Below are positions 55,201-64,000 of a stretch of DNA of 64,000 nucleotides, piece by piece. This DNA comes from Euglena gracilis (Eukaryota; Euglenida; Euglenophyceae; Euglenales). The notes below the pieces were generated by a model that was not told where the DNA came from, made no database searches, and worked only from the letters and a program-made list of their open reading frames with translations. The stretch spans positions 38,171,123-38,235,122 of the forward strand of contig CP154955.1 of NCBI GenBank assembly GCA_039621445.1, read 5' to 3'. Positions within the stretch are counted from its first letter, which is position 1, and every line of letters starts with the position of its first letter. The position numbers and the translations under genes were made by a program.

Positions 55201-57721
55201 CGCGATTCCGCGGGCGGCGGGAGGAACGCGACCGCAGCCCCTCCGTCACCATTCTGGAGGCAGCGCCGCCGTCTCCGACAGGAACGGCTGTATCCTTCGT
55301 CTCTGCCCCGCGAGCGGCAGGGGAACGATCGGTTTTCCCGGCTCCCGCGGTGGCTCCCGTCTGTCCACCGGTAGGTGGAGACCAGGAACTTCCTGAGGAG
55401 GAAGGTGAGAACGTGGAGCATATCCTCTACGCTGCTCTGCATGCTCCGGCACAGCCTAGGCCAGACGGAGCACCCGCAGGGGATATACCTGTGCCTGCTG
55501 CGCCTGTTCCAACGGCTGAGCCTCCAGCCGAGGCGACTGGTATGGTTGTCGAGGATATCCTCGAAGAACCTGCCAGCCCCGCAGCACGCACCTCATTAGG
55601 AGGCCGTGTGCTCGGCGCCGTAGTCACCGGCATTACTGCCGTGGCTGCTGCACTAACGCCACGAGGTGGAGGCGTAGCATCAAGCTCCGCCGCCGAGGTC
55701 GTGGAGACACCAGATGTCGGTGTCCCCACACCCCCATCTCCGGCAGCAGTGCAACCACCATCAGGGGATGAACCCCAGCCAACAGAGCCATCTGTCGCAC
55801 CGGCTACACCGGAGGATCAACCTCCCGTAGCACCTGCGCCAGCGGTTGTGGAGGATCAACCTCCTAGACCGGTTGTCGAAATGGAAGTGGAGGAGATACC
55901 CCCACGACCACCGACACCGCGCAGGGTCCCTGCCGTCCCGAGGACAATGGCAGAGTTTCTGGGAGTGCCAGCGCCTGTGGAAGCACAGATTCCGGTGACG
56001 ACCACAGTGCCACGCCTCGTCGGACAGGATGAACCTGCTCGGCGACGGCCGACTGAACAACCCCAGGAACGTGTGCTGACCCCTCGAAGCGTCATGCGCG
56101 ACCCAGCGGTCAGTATGCCCGCTTCGCCCAGACGGCAAACGTCTACTCCGGCACCATCGGCTCCTGATACCAGGAGTAAGCCGCAGACGTCGCCTCCTGA
56201 TTCCGGGAGTGCGAAGCCGAAAGGAGGCAAACCGGGTGCTGCATCCTGTAAGCCCCCTTCCAAAGGCGGTGATGGGAACCACCACCGAAATGTGGCGCTG
56301 GAGGTCAGACTGGCGGACAGCCGAAAGGCCCTACGACAATGCACGACTATTCGGCCGTTGCATCGTCCGGCTACGGCCAGAGCAAACCGAAAGGTAAACC
56401 TCGTGGCCGACAGGCCCAATCTTCCGCCGGATCGACGGATGAGGAGCAGGATGAACCTGCTTCACCTCCTGTGTCTGCGGATGCCCAGCTCTGGACCCAG
56501 GATATCCTAACCAGACTAGGCACCGTGGAAGAGAGGACGAAGAAACTGGCTACTATTAGGCACCAGACAGGGTCACTGAATCGATGGATTCAACCCCTCT
56601 TCGTCCGAGGAGAGCCTTTCCACTATGCTCCGGAACATACCTGGACATTCTGGAACAGGCGTTCACCCAGAGTACTGGCACAGTACTTTGGCGAGGACTG
56701 CGTGTTGGATTTCCAGCACGGCACGTCCTTTGCCTGGACGTGCACCGTGTGTCACGATGTGCGGCACAACCAACCGCTTGTGCATGTGTGCAAGCGACAG
56801 GTGCAATCCTCGTGGTTCCATCACAGGGCATATGTGCCGAACTGTGTGGTGCTCGTATGTGGCGAGTGCCTGAACGCTTGGAAGCACAGCTTGAACTACT
56901 CCTACAGTGAGAATGCTCACGACAGGGATATCCCTGCCTTGTGCATCAACTGTATAGGAGGCAATTTCGTGCAGACTGCTGATGGAGCAGTCACCACCAT
57001 TGTCCCCCAGCACTGGGAGACACTGGAGAAGTGGAAGAAGGAGTACAAACAGGTGGAAGGCCGCCTGAAGCACTCCGACTTCCGAAAGGTAGAACGCTAC
57101 CGCCACACGAGAATGGCCCGTGAGTTCCAGATCGACGCTGGGGCAATGCGCCTCGCCGTCGAGGAACACGCCAAGGTAAGAATGCCTTACCTCTGGACTG
57201 ATGGCGACTGGGAGACACAGGTTTATCCCCTGTTCTCCAAGCGTCAGCATGGCGGATACGCCTTGCCACTGTGGCCTCCTGAAGAACACGACTTGGTGGA
57301 CTTCAGAGGTTGGTTGGCGGCTGTATTACGGCCCCATACCGCAAGAGCTCGGACAGCGAGGTGGATGTATGACATCAACTTCAAGCAGACCCCGGGGATG
57401 CCCCCGCAGGTGCCTGCAAATCACCCCCGGATGAATTACATCATCTGGCCGGTGATGCTGCCCAGAAATTTCTGGGAGCAGCTCCAACGGTATCTTCAGC
57501 ATCATGCTGAACGTACCATGGAGAAGCTGCCGGATAATTGGATCAAGGACTGGGAGACCCCTTCCTTTGATGTCCACGATCCGGAGCTCAACACCATCCG
57601 GAGTGAATCAGCTCCGCCACGTTCCCCACGCCAACTGGAGTTGGTTGAGGACCCATTAGGGGACCCCCTAAACGACTATTGGCGTGAGGTGCGCCAACGT
57701 CCAGCCGATAAAGGCAGGTGA
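52233..57721 (+). pseudogene. ORF3 of copy C (5' deleted, C-terminal part intact)
   Basis: Lacks the first 15 or so codons. TAG at 52,543 (TGG in B) and at 53,312 (CAG in B), a 4-base insertion near 55,215 and a frame change near 56,275 break it. The last 460 codons (56,339-57,721) are open and contain CTVCHDVRHNQPLVHVC, CGEC and CINC. Together with copy B it shows the ancestral ORF was continuous across the point where B is broken (about 55,935 here). GKGKGEGKG repeats are at 53,770-53,850. Confidence 0.8.
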
Positions 57722-58538
57722 GGTGCCTGTAAGCGCCAATGCGGCGTCTTTCAGCACCCTCGTCAGGTATTCGCCTGACACCCTGTTTGGGTATTCGCCC
57801 GAACAGCCCATTCGAAGACTGTTTGCAGTATTCGCCGCTAGTAAGTTCCCACCGGGATGCTGCCATGTGCTGGATTCCGTGCGCATGCATGCACACCCCT
57901 CTCCCCTCTCCCCTCTCGCGGGCGTGCGACACGCAGCGCACAGGGCCGACGGCTTCTTTTCCTTTCCCTATCTTTTCTTTTTGGCCGTTTGAGGCCTTAA
58001 GGCTGCCAGACAGCACCACTTTTCTGGCCTAAGCCAACCCCCCACTCCTCTCTACTTTCCCCCCCGGGGCAAATGCTGTCGCCGGCAGTTGGTTTTGTAG
58101 AGTAGGATTTCCTTTTGCGTGGTCAGGTTGACTGGCCATGCGCCCTGCCCAGGTTTGACTGGTCAGAGGCCTCCTCCTTCCACGCCCTCCCCATGGGTTT
58201 TCCTGGAATGCCCATGGACCCAACCCCAAGTGCCTTGGGCACACCCAAACTGGGTGGATCGGTTTGCTTGGCAAGGAAACCTGCCAGCCCCATTTTCCCC
58301 AATGGGCTATAATATACTATAAACCCATAAGCCACCGCAAAATAGGTGAAACCTTTTTGCGCGTTTTGGGCTTTTTGGGTCCCCTCCTTTCCGCCCCCCC
58401 CCCCTTTTTGAGTGGACCCCTGTGCGACGGAAAGGGCCCCTGTGGATGCGCTAGGGTGCACCTCCCACAGACCAGGTCTGTGTCCGAAATCCCTGTGGCC
58501 AGAATGCCTGGTCCAAAGGGGAAATCGGGCATAGCCCT
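57722..58538 (+). other. 3' untranslated region of copy C
   Basis: Non-coding, conserved with copy B. Hairpins with the loop TATTCG lie at 57,762-57,779 (6-bp stem) and 57,783-57,806 (9-bp stem, one G-T pair); a third is weakened by one mismatch. A pyrimidine-rich tract and CT-repeats follow near 57,895-57,920. Confidence 0.7.
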
Positions 58539-58548
58539 GGGAGGGGGA
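58539..58548 (+). promoter_or_regulatory. Polypurine tract of copy C
   Basis: GGGAGGGGGA ends one base before the LTR start TGTGTACC. Its position fixes the 5' boundary of the LTR. Confidence 0.8.
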
Positions 58549-58863
58549 TGTGTACCAGGCGTATGCTTCTGTCCCCTTCCGTTGAGGAAGTTAGGATGGA
58601 AGCAGATCCTTTTAGGATTTCCTAATGGGTGCCCCTTCTCTCTCCACAGGTGGTATTCTTATTCTGTTTGTCTTTCCTTTTCTCCGGACCGGACTGGGTT
58701 ATCCAGTCCGTCCTCCCTGCATTGCTCTGTTCTTTGCTTCTTCGGAAGTGGGAAAAGGGTTTTTTACTGTTACTCTGATTTTCAGTTCCCAAGTAGGTGC
58801 GCCAAGGCGAAAGCGAAGGCTTTTTGGAACTGGGAAAGGGGAATTGGGAAACAGACGTACACT
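58549..58863 (+). repeat. LTR of copy C (3')
   Basis: 315 bp ending GTACACT, followed by GTCCC. This LTR, with its unrelated right flank, shows that the final CT belongs to the LTR and not to the primer-binding site. Confidence 0.9.
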
Positions 58864-58868
58864 GTCCC

Positions 58869-59228
58869 CCCCTCCCAACACCATTACACAACCCTGGCCT
58901 GCCAGCACCCTTAATCCCAGATGTGGTACTGGCATCACCATCAGCCTTTCAATGTGCTTTTCTGCCTGCAGCTTTCCCTTTTGTCTCACAAAGTCCCCCC
59001 CAAAGAGGGGACAACTCAACGCAATACCTTCACCCAGTAAAACAAGTGGATCAAGAATTTCATCCCAAGGCAACTCCAAATCAAAAGGAGTCTGCAAAGC
59101 AACCCCCCCCACCCAAAAGAGGAGGATCATCATCCCCAGCCAAATGCAACACCAAAAAATCTCAGCACCAGCCCCCCAATATCAGCCCCCCCTGCAAGAG
59201 GGCCAGGCCCACCATTTCGCATTTTTAA
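58869..59228 (+). pseudogene. Continuation of the interrupted ORF / LINE 5' coding remnant
   Basis: After the target duplication an open frame reads PLPTPLHNPGLPAPLIPDVV and later PPPPKRGGSSSPAKCNTKKS, ending near 59,226. It is Pro/Lys/Ser-rich with no recognised domain. Joined to 14,135 it is out of frame by one base, within a run of C, so the pre-insertion reading was either already shifted or the homopolymer length is misread. Confidence 0.45.
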
Positions 59229-59264
59229 AATTCCAACAAAACCCACCATGTTTAATGGCACACA

Positions 59265-59832
59265 GTGCGCCAAACTGGGCACAGTGATCCTGCAGGAGGA
59301 ACCCAGCCCCTTTCAATGGCAAGACCCCCCCAGGCAACTGATTTACCAGCCTCCCCACCCAACACCCCCCTGGAAGGAGTCCCAGTTTGGGAAACACCAA
59401 AGTTTCGGTCCCTCAGGGAAGATTTTTTTTGGAGAAGGCGCTTGAGACAGCAAGCAGGAGGCATTTTATTTGACGAGAAGGTCGCCAGAAAACTGGCAAA
59501 CATTCAGGAAAAGTGGGTCGACAATGGCAGAACAGTTGACATTCGGCAGTCACAAAAAATGGTGCACACTGACATGAAACTCACGTTGCCACTGGCAGCG
59601 CCAAAAGTTGTGCAATCGCCCCCCCCCACCAAAAAAGAACCTCATCCTGGAACGGATCAGAATCGCCCAAATTCTTCATCAATACCGACCAGAGGAACAC
59701 CGTGAGGAGGGAGTGGACATGTCGCACATAAAAAACGTACGCCGAGCTATCACACAAAAAATCAAACAAAAAGTGCCAGCAGCAGAAGCAGTCCGCCCCC
59801 CGAGGACAAAGAAGAGGCTGACACCCTCCTGA
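59265..59832 (+). pseudogene. LINE-like element, 5' ORF remnant
   Basis: A frame with LREDFFWRRRLRQQAGGILF and VARKLANIQEKWVDNGRTVD shifts at a C-run/A-run (59,617-59,636) into RIRIAQILHQYRPEEHREEG and a basic end (RRAITQKIKQKV). The composition, charged and helix-forming, suggests an ORF1-type or N-terminal region of a non-LTR element. No domain is recognised. Homopolymers mark each break. Confidence 0.45.
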
Positions 59833-59880
59833 GAACCAAACCTGCCCATTGCCTGGTGATACTGCCCAAGAATTTGGCTG

Positions 59881-60330
59881 ATGGATGACATGCCCAGACC
59901 GTTACAGTTTGCGTGTGAGGTTGGATTGGCTGATCGTCTTTCCCCGTCTGTATGGACCACCAGCGATCTTGATGACTCAAATGACTCCCTGTCGGACTAT
60001 TACTCTTGTGCTGCCACAAAAAATTTCCACATGGCAGAAACAGTCGGCACCATACACCTCTGTACTGCATGCCCACACGGGGGGAAGAAGCCGGAAGACA
60101 CATATCTGAAGACGGGGCGAGGTGATTCCCTGACAACAGTGGGTGATGTGGAAACGAATCCAGGCCCGCTGACGGCATTTAATGGACCCTGTGGTGAAGT
60201 CATGGATCTATTGGACCAAATTGTTGCCATGAACATGACTGATTTCTTTCGGATCAAGGCTGAAATACCATTGCGGCAGGCCCCGATGACTCATCCCGTT
60301 CACTTCTTCCCAAAGCTACATACTGGCTGA
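59881..60330 (+). pseudogene. LINE-like element, segment with first 2A motif
   Basis: An ATG-started frame of 149 codons. It has an acidic N-terminal part, CTACPHGGKKPEDTYLK, then GRGDSLTTVGDVETNPGP and about 54 further codons before a stop. If translated, the 2A motif would make the ribosome skip between Gly and Pro and release two chains. Downstream segments probably belonged to the same polyprotein but are now out of frame. Confidence 0.55.
60142..60168 (+). other. 2A ribosome-skipping motif 1 (GDVETNPGP)
   Basis: GGT GAT GTG GAA ACG AAT CCA GGC CCG encodes GDVETNPGP, an exact fit to the 2A core D(V/I)ExNPGP known from picornaviruses and some non-LTR retrotransposons. Skipping would occur between the last Gly and Pro. 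Confidence 0.85.
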
Positions 60331-60594
60331 AATGCACTTTGTGTGACATTGAAACCATCACTGCCTCGGCAGGTTCGTGCCTGCACCAAAGGGAAACTTG
60401 CCCTTTTTTCAGCCACAGTATTTCCATCTACTGAGACAGCAAAAGTACACTCCGTAACAAGCCGAGGATACACCGTAGAACAAGCTCGGGAAAAGTTTTA
60501 AGAGGGACACCAGCCGACTGGAAGGGGGGAACGAATCACCACCCATGGTGACGTCCAAGCATAACCAAGGCCCATCTACTTCCGTCTGGCCACC
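60331..60594 (+). pseudogene. Broken spacer with a decayed 2A motif
   Basis: At 60,547-60,573 the frame GGT GAC GTC CAA GCA TAA CCA AGG CCC reads GDVQA, stop, PRP. This lines up with GDVExNPGP, with a stop where Asn is expected and Arg for Gly. The preceding GERITTH resembles the residues before the other 2A motifs. I read it as a dead 2A module. No long ORF covers the region. Confidence 0.45.
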
Positions 60595-61680
60595 ATGGAA
60601 AGACCGACAATCCCTATCTCCATGGGACTTCAAGAAAATTTCATTCGGCACAGAGTGCTGGCGAGCATTCAAGAGGTGGATGCAGAACTTCAAACTTTCC
60701 GAGACACCTTCCCTTCCGATGTCCTTGTTGAGGACACTACCGTCTATGAGCTCACCGAATGTTGGGAGGTTTTGAGAGGAGTTCTGTTTGTGCTCATGGG
60801 GCTATGGCCACATCGACCACCACGTCACGACTCCCCATCGAGTGTGCATGCCATTATGTGGTTGCTGACCTGTTTATGGCCCGAAGTATGCAACATCGGC
60901 GAGGCCTGTCACTTCTACCTGCCCCCTATTCACCTAATGACACTACCCAACGTTCTCCGGCCGAGAGGCACTTTCCCCAGAGTACCTCCAACGGAGCCCT
61001 CCTCGTCCGACCTCTCCCCGTTGAATGTACACACCGTTGATATCCTGGACATTATGGCCTTGTTACGTCCGACAAGATCAATAGTTTTATTTGACCGTCA
61101 CATCCGGAGGGCACGACGGACAGCACAAAGACGACCAAACTACCAACCAGGTGACATAGGCCCTAACAACGCTGTCATAGCCGAGAGGCCCACACACCAA
61201 GATGTCACACTTTGTGGTGACGTTCACCTCGAGCCAGGACCTATTCATCGGATAACCCCACGTGAAGGACCCCTATCCCTGCGACCTAGCACCCGGCCCC
61301 ATTGCCGACGACCCAGCAACCAACCAGGGCCTTCTAAGTTGTCAAATGTGGCCACAGGGCACGCCAACCACGTACGGCAACCGATTGACAAGGAAAAAAC
61401 GCGGTATGGGTACAGTCCTCCCCGTTGTGGCAGGGGCAAAAGCCTTGCCAGTTGTGGCGACATTGAAAGCAACCCAGGTCCCACAGAAACCCGCCCTCCC
61501 CAGCAGGAGGACGTCGAAATGGCCTCAGCCGCACAGACTTCTGCTGCGCCCCCGACGGAGCAACCACTCCTTGGATCTTGGTTTCCAATGCACTCGACGC
61601 CGCTGTTCTCGCCGACTTTGTCCCAGGCTATAATGCCGTTTCCCAGTTTGAACGAGGGCCCCCGGGGCACCTGCAGCTGA
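60595..61680 (+). CDS. LINE-like polyprotein segment with two 2A motifs
   Basis: 361 codons from an ATG (MERPTIPISMGL). The first 200 residues have no recognised domain (VRGVLFVLMGL-type hydrophobic patch, then Arg-rich RRARRTAQRR). CGDVHLEPGP (61,213-61,242) is a degenerate 2A. CGRGKSLASCGDIESNPGP (61,426-61,482) is a canonical one. After it comes a Pro/Ala-rich tail that stops at 61,678, overlapping other open frames that lead into the RT region. Non-LTR elements with 2A at or near the N-terminus are known in trypanosomes, sea urchins and amphioxus; several modules in series would be unusual. Confidence 0.6.
   Translation: MERPTIPISMGLQENFIRHRVLASIQEVDAELQTFRDTFPSDVLVEDTTVYELTECWEVLRGVLFVLMGLWPHRPPRHDSPSSVHAIMWLLTCLWPEVCNIGEACHFYLPPIHLMTLPNVLRPRGTFPRVPPTEPSSSDLSPLNVHTVDILDIMALLRPTRSIVLFDRHIRRARRTAQRRPNYQPGDIGPNNAVIAERPTHQDVTLCGDVHLEPGPIHRITPREGPLSLRPSTRPHCRRPSNQPGPSKLSNVATGHANHVRQPIDKEKTRYGYSPPRCGRGKSLASCGDIESNPGPTETRPPQQEDVEMASAAQTSAAPPTEQPLLGSWFPMHSTPLFSPTLSQAIMPFPSLNEGPRGTCS
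61213..61242 (+). other. Degenerate 2A motif 3 (CGDVHLEPGP)
   Basis: Keeps CGDV and PGP but has His for Glu and Glu for Asn, the two residues most needed for skipping. Probably inactive. Confidence 0.6.
61453..61482 (+). other. 2A ribosome-skipping motif 4 (CGDIESNPGP)
   Basis: TGT GGC GAC ATT GAA AGC AAC CCA GGT CCC matches the core DxExNPGP exactly. It is preceded by RGKSLAS, parallel to RGDSLTT before motif 1. Confidence 0.85.
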
Positions 61681-61687
61681 ACAAATC

Positions 61688-63568
61688 ATGGTCATTGACG
61701 AACTAGAGTCCCGGGTGCGCTCAGCGATTTACGAAATTAACGGGTGTGGGCCACAGGGCCAGGGGTTGATTGAGAATTTTGTGCCGTCCTCACCACAAGG
61801 GCAAGAGCAAGAGTGCCAAAATGGTCGAAGGCCGCAGCCCCCCGTGCCTCCAGCACTGGCGCAGTCCTCGACGAACGCTGATACGCTGCAAGTCACTCCC
61901 TTCTCGCAACCTTGCCCACCACTGCAGCCATCTTGGGAAGAAATTTTCCAAGACACTCGGGGAACCTTGGTGCATATCCCACGGGGAGCGTTGCGAAACG
62001 TTGGGCTCGCCTTTTGCAGCACCCTCAGTCGCTTTGTGTCAAAGCCAGGATGGGAGACCCTACACACACTTTGGTGCTTCCCAAAAGCTGTGCTTGCTCC
62101 ATTGAAGCGGAGCGGGAAAAGTCATTGGGCTGCAGTTGGACGGAAAATTACTGAGAGAGCCAATGCCTACCTCAACCGGTCCACAGAAGATTCGTGGGAT
62201 GAGACTCGCCAAATTCGCGATGCACAAAACCCAAAGAAGAGAACAGGAAGTCAGACAAAAAATCTCGATGCTGAAAGCCAAGAAAGATTGTGCAAGCGTG
62301 TTCAAAGCCTTGTCAGCCATGGGGCGGTCAGTAAAGCCTGCCGCATGCTGACTTCTGATGGAATCCAAGATGCAGATGACCCGCTAAGCTTGGAAAGGTT
62401 GGCTGCCTTGCACCCTCCTGAAACCCAACCTGGAAGGCAAAATCTGCCTCCGGACTTCCCTCGCCTCCATTTCGATCTCAGTGAAGATGCAACCAGGGAG
62501 CGCCTAACTGAAATACGGAAAGCAGTCATGTCTTTCCCGAAGGAGTCCTCACCAGGACCGTCTGGACTTCGGCCAGATCATCTTAAAGACATGCTCTCTG
62601 ATCCCCTGGGGACACAATCAGAACAACTCCTCACAATTTTGGATCAATTCGTCCGAACATATTTGACAAACGGAATCCACAACTCTGCGGCATGGATTTT
62701 CGCTGGTGCCCGTTTGACTCCTCTTCGAAAACCCTGCAATCCAAGCGAAAACGTTGATGAGCTTGGCAATACCAACCCCATTCCTGACCCAAAGAAGGAT
62801 GGCACGTGACCAATTGCAGCTGGGGAATGCCTGCGCCGATTGGTGGGCAAATATTTGATGAGGCACCCCAAAATCAGGGACCGCCTTAAAGAACTGCAGC
62901 CACTACAGTGCGGTGTAGGGGTCCAGGGGGCATGTGAGCTCATTGCTATGGGACTGCAGCAAGAAGTAAATCACCTGCACATGCAACAGGATAGCACCTG
63001 GGCTTTGTTACAGGTAGATTTCAGCAATGCTTTTAATTGCGTAAAAAGAAAGACAGTCCTTGCTGAAGTGGCTAAACGCTGCCCGGAGGCGTACGTTTGG
63101 TTCGAGAGCTGCTACGCCGAACACAGCCCGCTCTTTTGTGGGTCATCACACCTTCGCAGTGCCTCTGGCGTACAACAAGGGGACCCTTGTGGCCCAGCCG
63201 GATTCGCCTTGGCGTTGCAATCTCTCGTCGAGTCCTTGCAAGACGTGGTGCCACTGCAATTGTGGTATTTGGTTGATGGACACATCCTGGGTACCCTCCC
63301 ACAATTACATGCAGCAATTACAGAAATTCAACGACAGGGGACGCTACTGGGCATACACCTCAACGCAAAAAAATGCCGCCTGTGGGGCCCTGCAGCAACA
63401 GAAGCCAATCGTGCTGAAATGCCGCCGAACAGCCCACTTCGTGCAGTCCCAATCGTGAACTACTCCCCTAATTCTGGTATACGGGCCCTGGGAATTCCGG
63501 TGGCTTTGCGGGGGAAGTGTGGGCTGAACGTGCAACAGGTGTGCAGAAAGCTTTCCGGGCCCTTTTGA
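61688..63568 (+). pseudogene. Reverse transcriptase of the LINE-like element (inactive)
   Basis: One frame throughout, broken by a TGA at 62,807-62,809 (expected Trp or Arg before PIAAGECLRRL). N-terminal 270 residues are a linker. Then RT motifs follow: SSPGPSGLRPDHLKDML (62,546-62,596), ARLTPLRKP, PIAAGECLRRL, LLQVDFSNAFNCVKR (first catalytic Asp), GVQQGDPCGPAGFALAL, and WYLVDG (63,263-63,280), where YLDD is expected. GTT in place of a GAT/GAC codon removes one catalytic Asp. It ends by frameshift near 63,520-63,568. It resembles RTs of non-LTR elements from protists and invertebrates. No endonuclease domain is seen upstream. Confidence 0.85.
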
Positions 63569-64000
63569 ACCTGCCGCAATCCCATATTCAGTTCTGCCTC
63601 TTACGAACCTGCCTAGATGCATGCAAAGTTAATGACCTCATGCGTGCAACAGCACTGGGGCAGGCAAATGACGTATGTGCTCTGTTGACTAAAGAAATCA
63701 GGAACACAATGAGCAACATTGTTGGATCCCCAATCGATGACAACCAATGGGCTCAGGCCACCCTACCCGTGCGTCATGGCGGACTCGGAATTCGGGACCC
63801 ATCACTGGAACGTCCCCCAGCACGTATATCCGGCATTGTGACGTTTGTCAGCAATTGCAGACGCACCCTGGGCCTGGCAGACCGAGGAGTACCGAAAGAC
63901 ACTGCGGAGTTCCTGTCCTCTGCCAACTCCATCCTCGAAGGAACTCGCCCAACGCTAACATGGGCCGCGGATGTATCACTCCTGAACGAAGCCCAAAGCC
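63520..64000 (+). pseudogene. RT thumb / C-terminal continuation, runs off the window
   Basis: In the next frame (GCT at 63,550) the protein continues AFRALLNLPQSHIQFCLLRT, QANDVCALLTKEIRNT and WAQATLPVRHGGLGIRDPS, typical of the segment after the palm in this RT family. It is open to the window edge. A C-terminal restriction-like endonuclease, if there is one, would lie beyond 64,000. Confidence 0.7.

Larger units (their letters stand above)
43532..58863 (+). mobile_element. Chromovirus copy C, both LTRs, internally deleted
   Basis: 5' LTR 43,532-43,847 and 3' LTR 58,549-58,863, with about nine differences between them by eye (near 3%), so older than copy B. Three deletions stand out: about 40 bp removing the gag start codon near 44,129, part of the coiled coil near 44,790, and a large one at 52,232 that joins the integrase directly to ORF3 and removes the chromodomain and the ORF3 start. 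Several nonsense changes. The 3' target duplication GTCCC (58,864) matches the left flanks of both A and C. Confidence 0.9.

Overview
This is a repeat-dominated stretch of a eukaryotic nuclear genome; the species is not identifiable from the window. Evidence for a eukaryote: an interstitial TTAGGG-type telomeric tract, a pogo-like DNA transposon, LTR and non-LTR retrotransposons, a chromodomain-type integrase, and a primer-binding site matching the 3' end of a metazoan-type initiator tRNA-Met. I see no ordinary single-copy host gene, no rRNA or tRNA gene and no CRISPR array. Nearly everything is mobile or tandemly repeated DNA, and most reading frames are broken.

Layout. 1-4,280: about 4.5 tandem copies of a 0.9-0.97 kb unit. 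4,310-5,330: a 1 kb element with inverted ends built on GGTCGGCCCGACC. 6,000-6,740: G-rich repeats and a 24-bp minisatellite. 6,810-9,725: a 2.9 kb pogo/Tc1-like transposon with perfect 38-bp terminal inverted repeats, TA flanks and a broken DDE transposase. 9,956-11,100: a fold-back element. 11,180-11,680: repeats of CCAAATATAAGACACC. 11,691-12,757: degenerate (TTAGGG)n interrupted by a 425-bp element. 12,758-13,145: a further GC-rich tandem repeat. 13,549-14,135: an unrecognised ORF cut by a retrotransposon; its other side resumes at 58,864.

14,136-58,863 holds three copies of one giant Ty3/gypsy chromovirus. Copy A (+) has its 5' LTR at 14,136 and is truncated at 43,143. Copy B (-, 22,125-38,657, 16.5 kb) sits inside the pol gene of A; its two LTRs are identical by eye and it has a 5-bp target duplication (CCGAG/CCAAG). 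Copy C (+, 43,532-58,863) is preceded by a second copy of the 388-bp 5' flank of A. Copies A and C therefore look like a tandem duplication of a single insertion whose target duplication GTCCC survives at 14,131 and 58,864. The element reads LTR, PBS, gag (about 1,325 aa with coiled coil, capsid-like region, two CCHC knuckles and an RS-rich segment), in-frame UAG, protease, -1 frame change, RT, RNase H, integrase, chromodomain, then an extra ORF3 of about 1,830 aa in the place where retroviruses carry env, 0.8 kb 3' UTR, polypurine tract, LTR. All three copies keep the UAG followed by an 8-nt spacer and an 8-bp hairpin, and the C-run with a downstream hairpin at the -1 overlap. The arrangement suggests two successive recoding events, readthrough then frameshift. 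ORF3 resembles no family I know.

58,869-64,000: a decayed LINE-like (non-LTR) retroelement running off the window. Its N-terminal region carries two good 2A (DxExNPGP) ribosome-skipping motifs and two degenerate ones. Its reverse transcriptase has a stop codon, a frameshift and a catalytic-box change (YLVD for YLDD).
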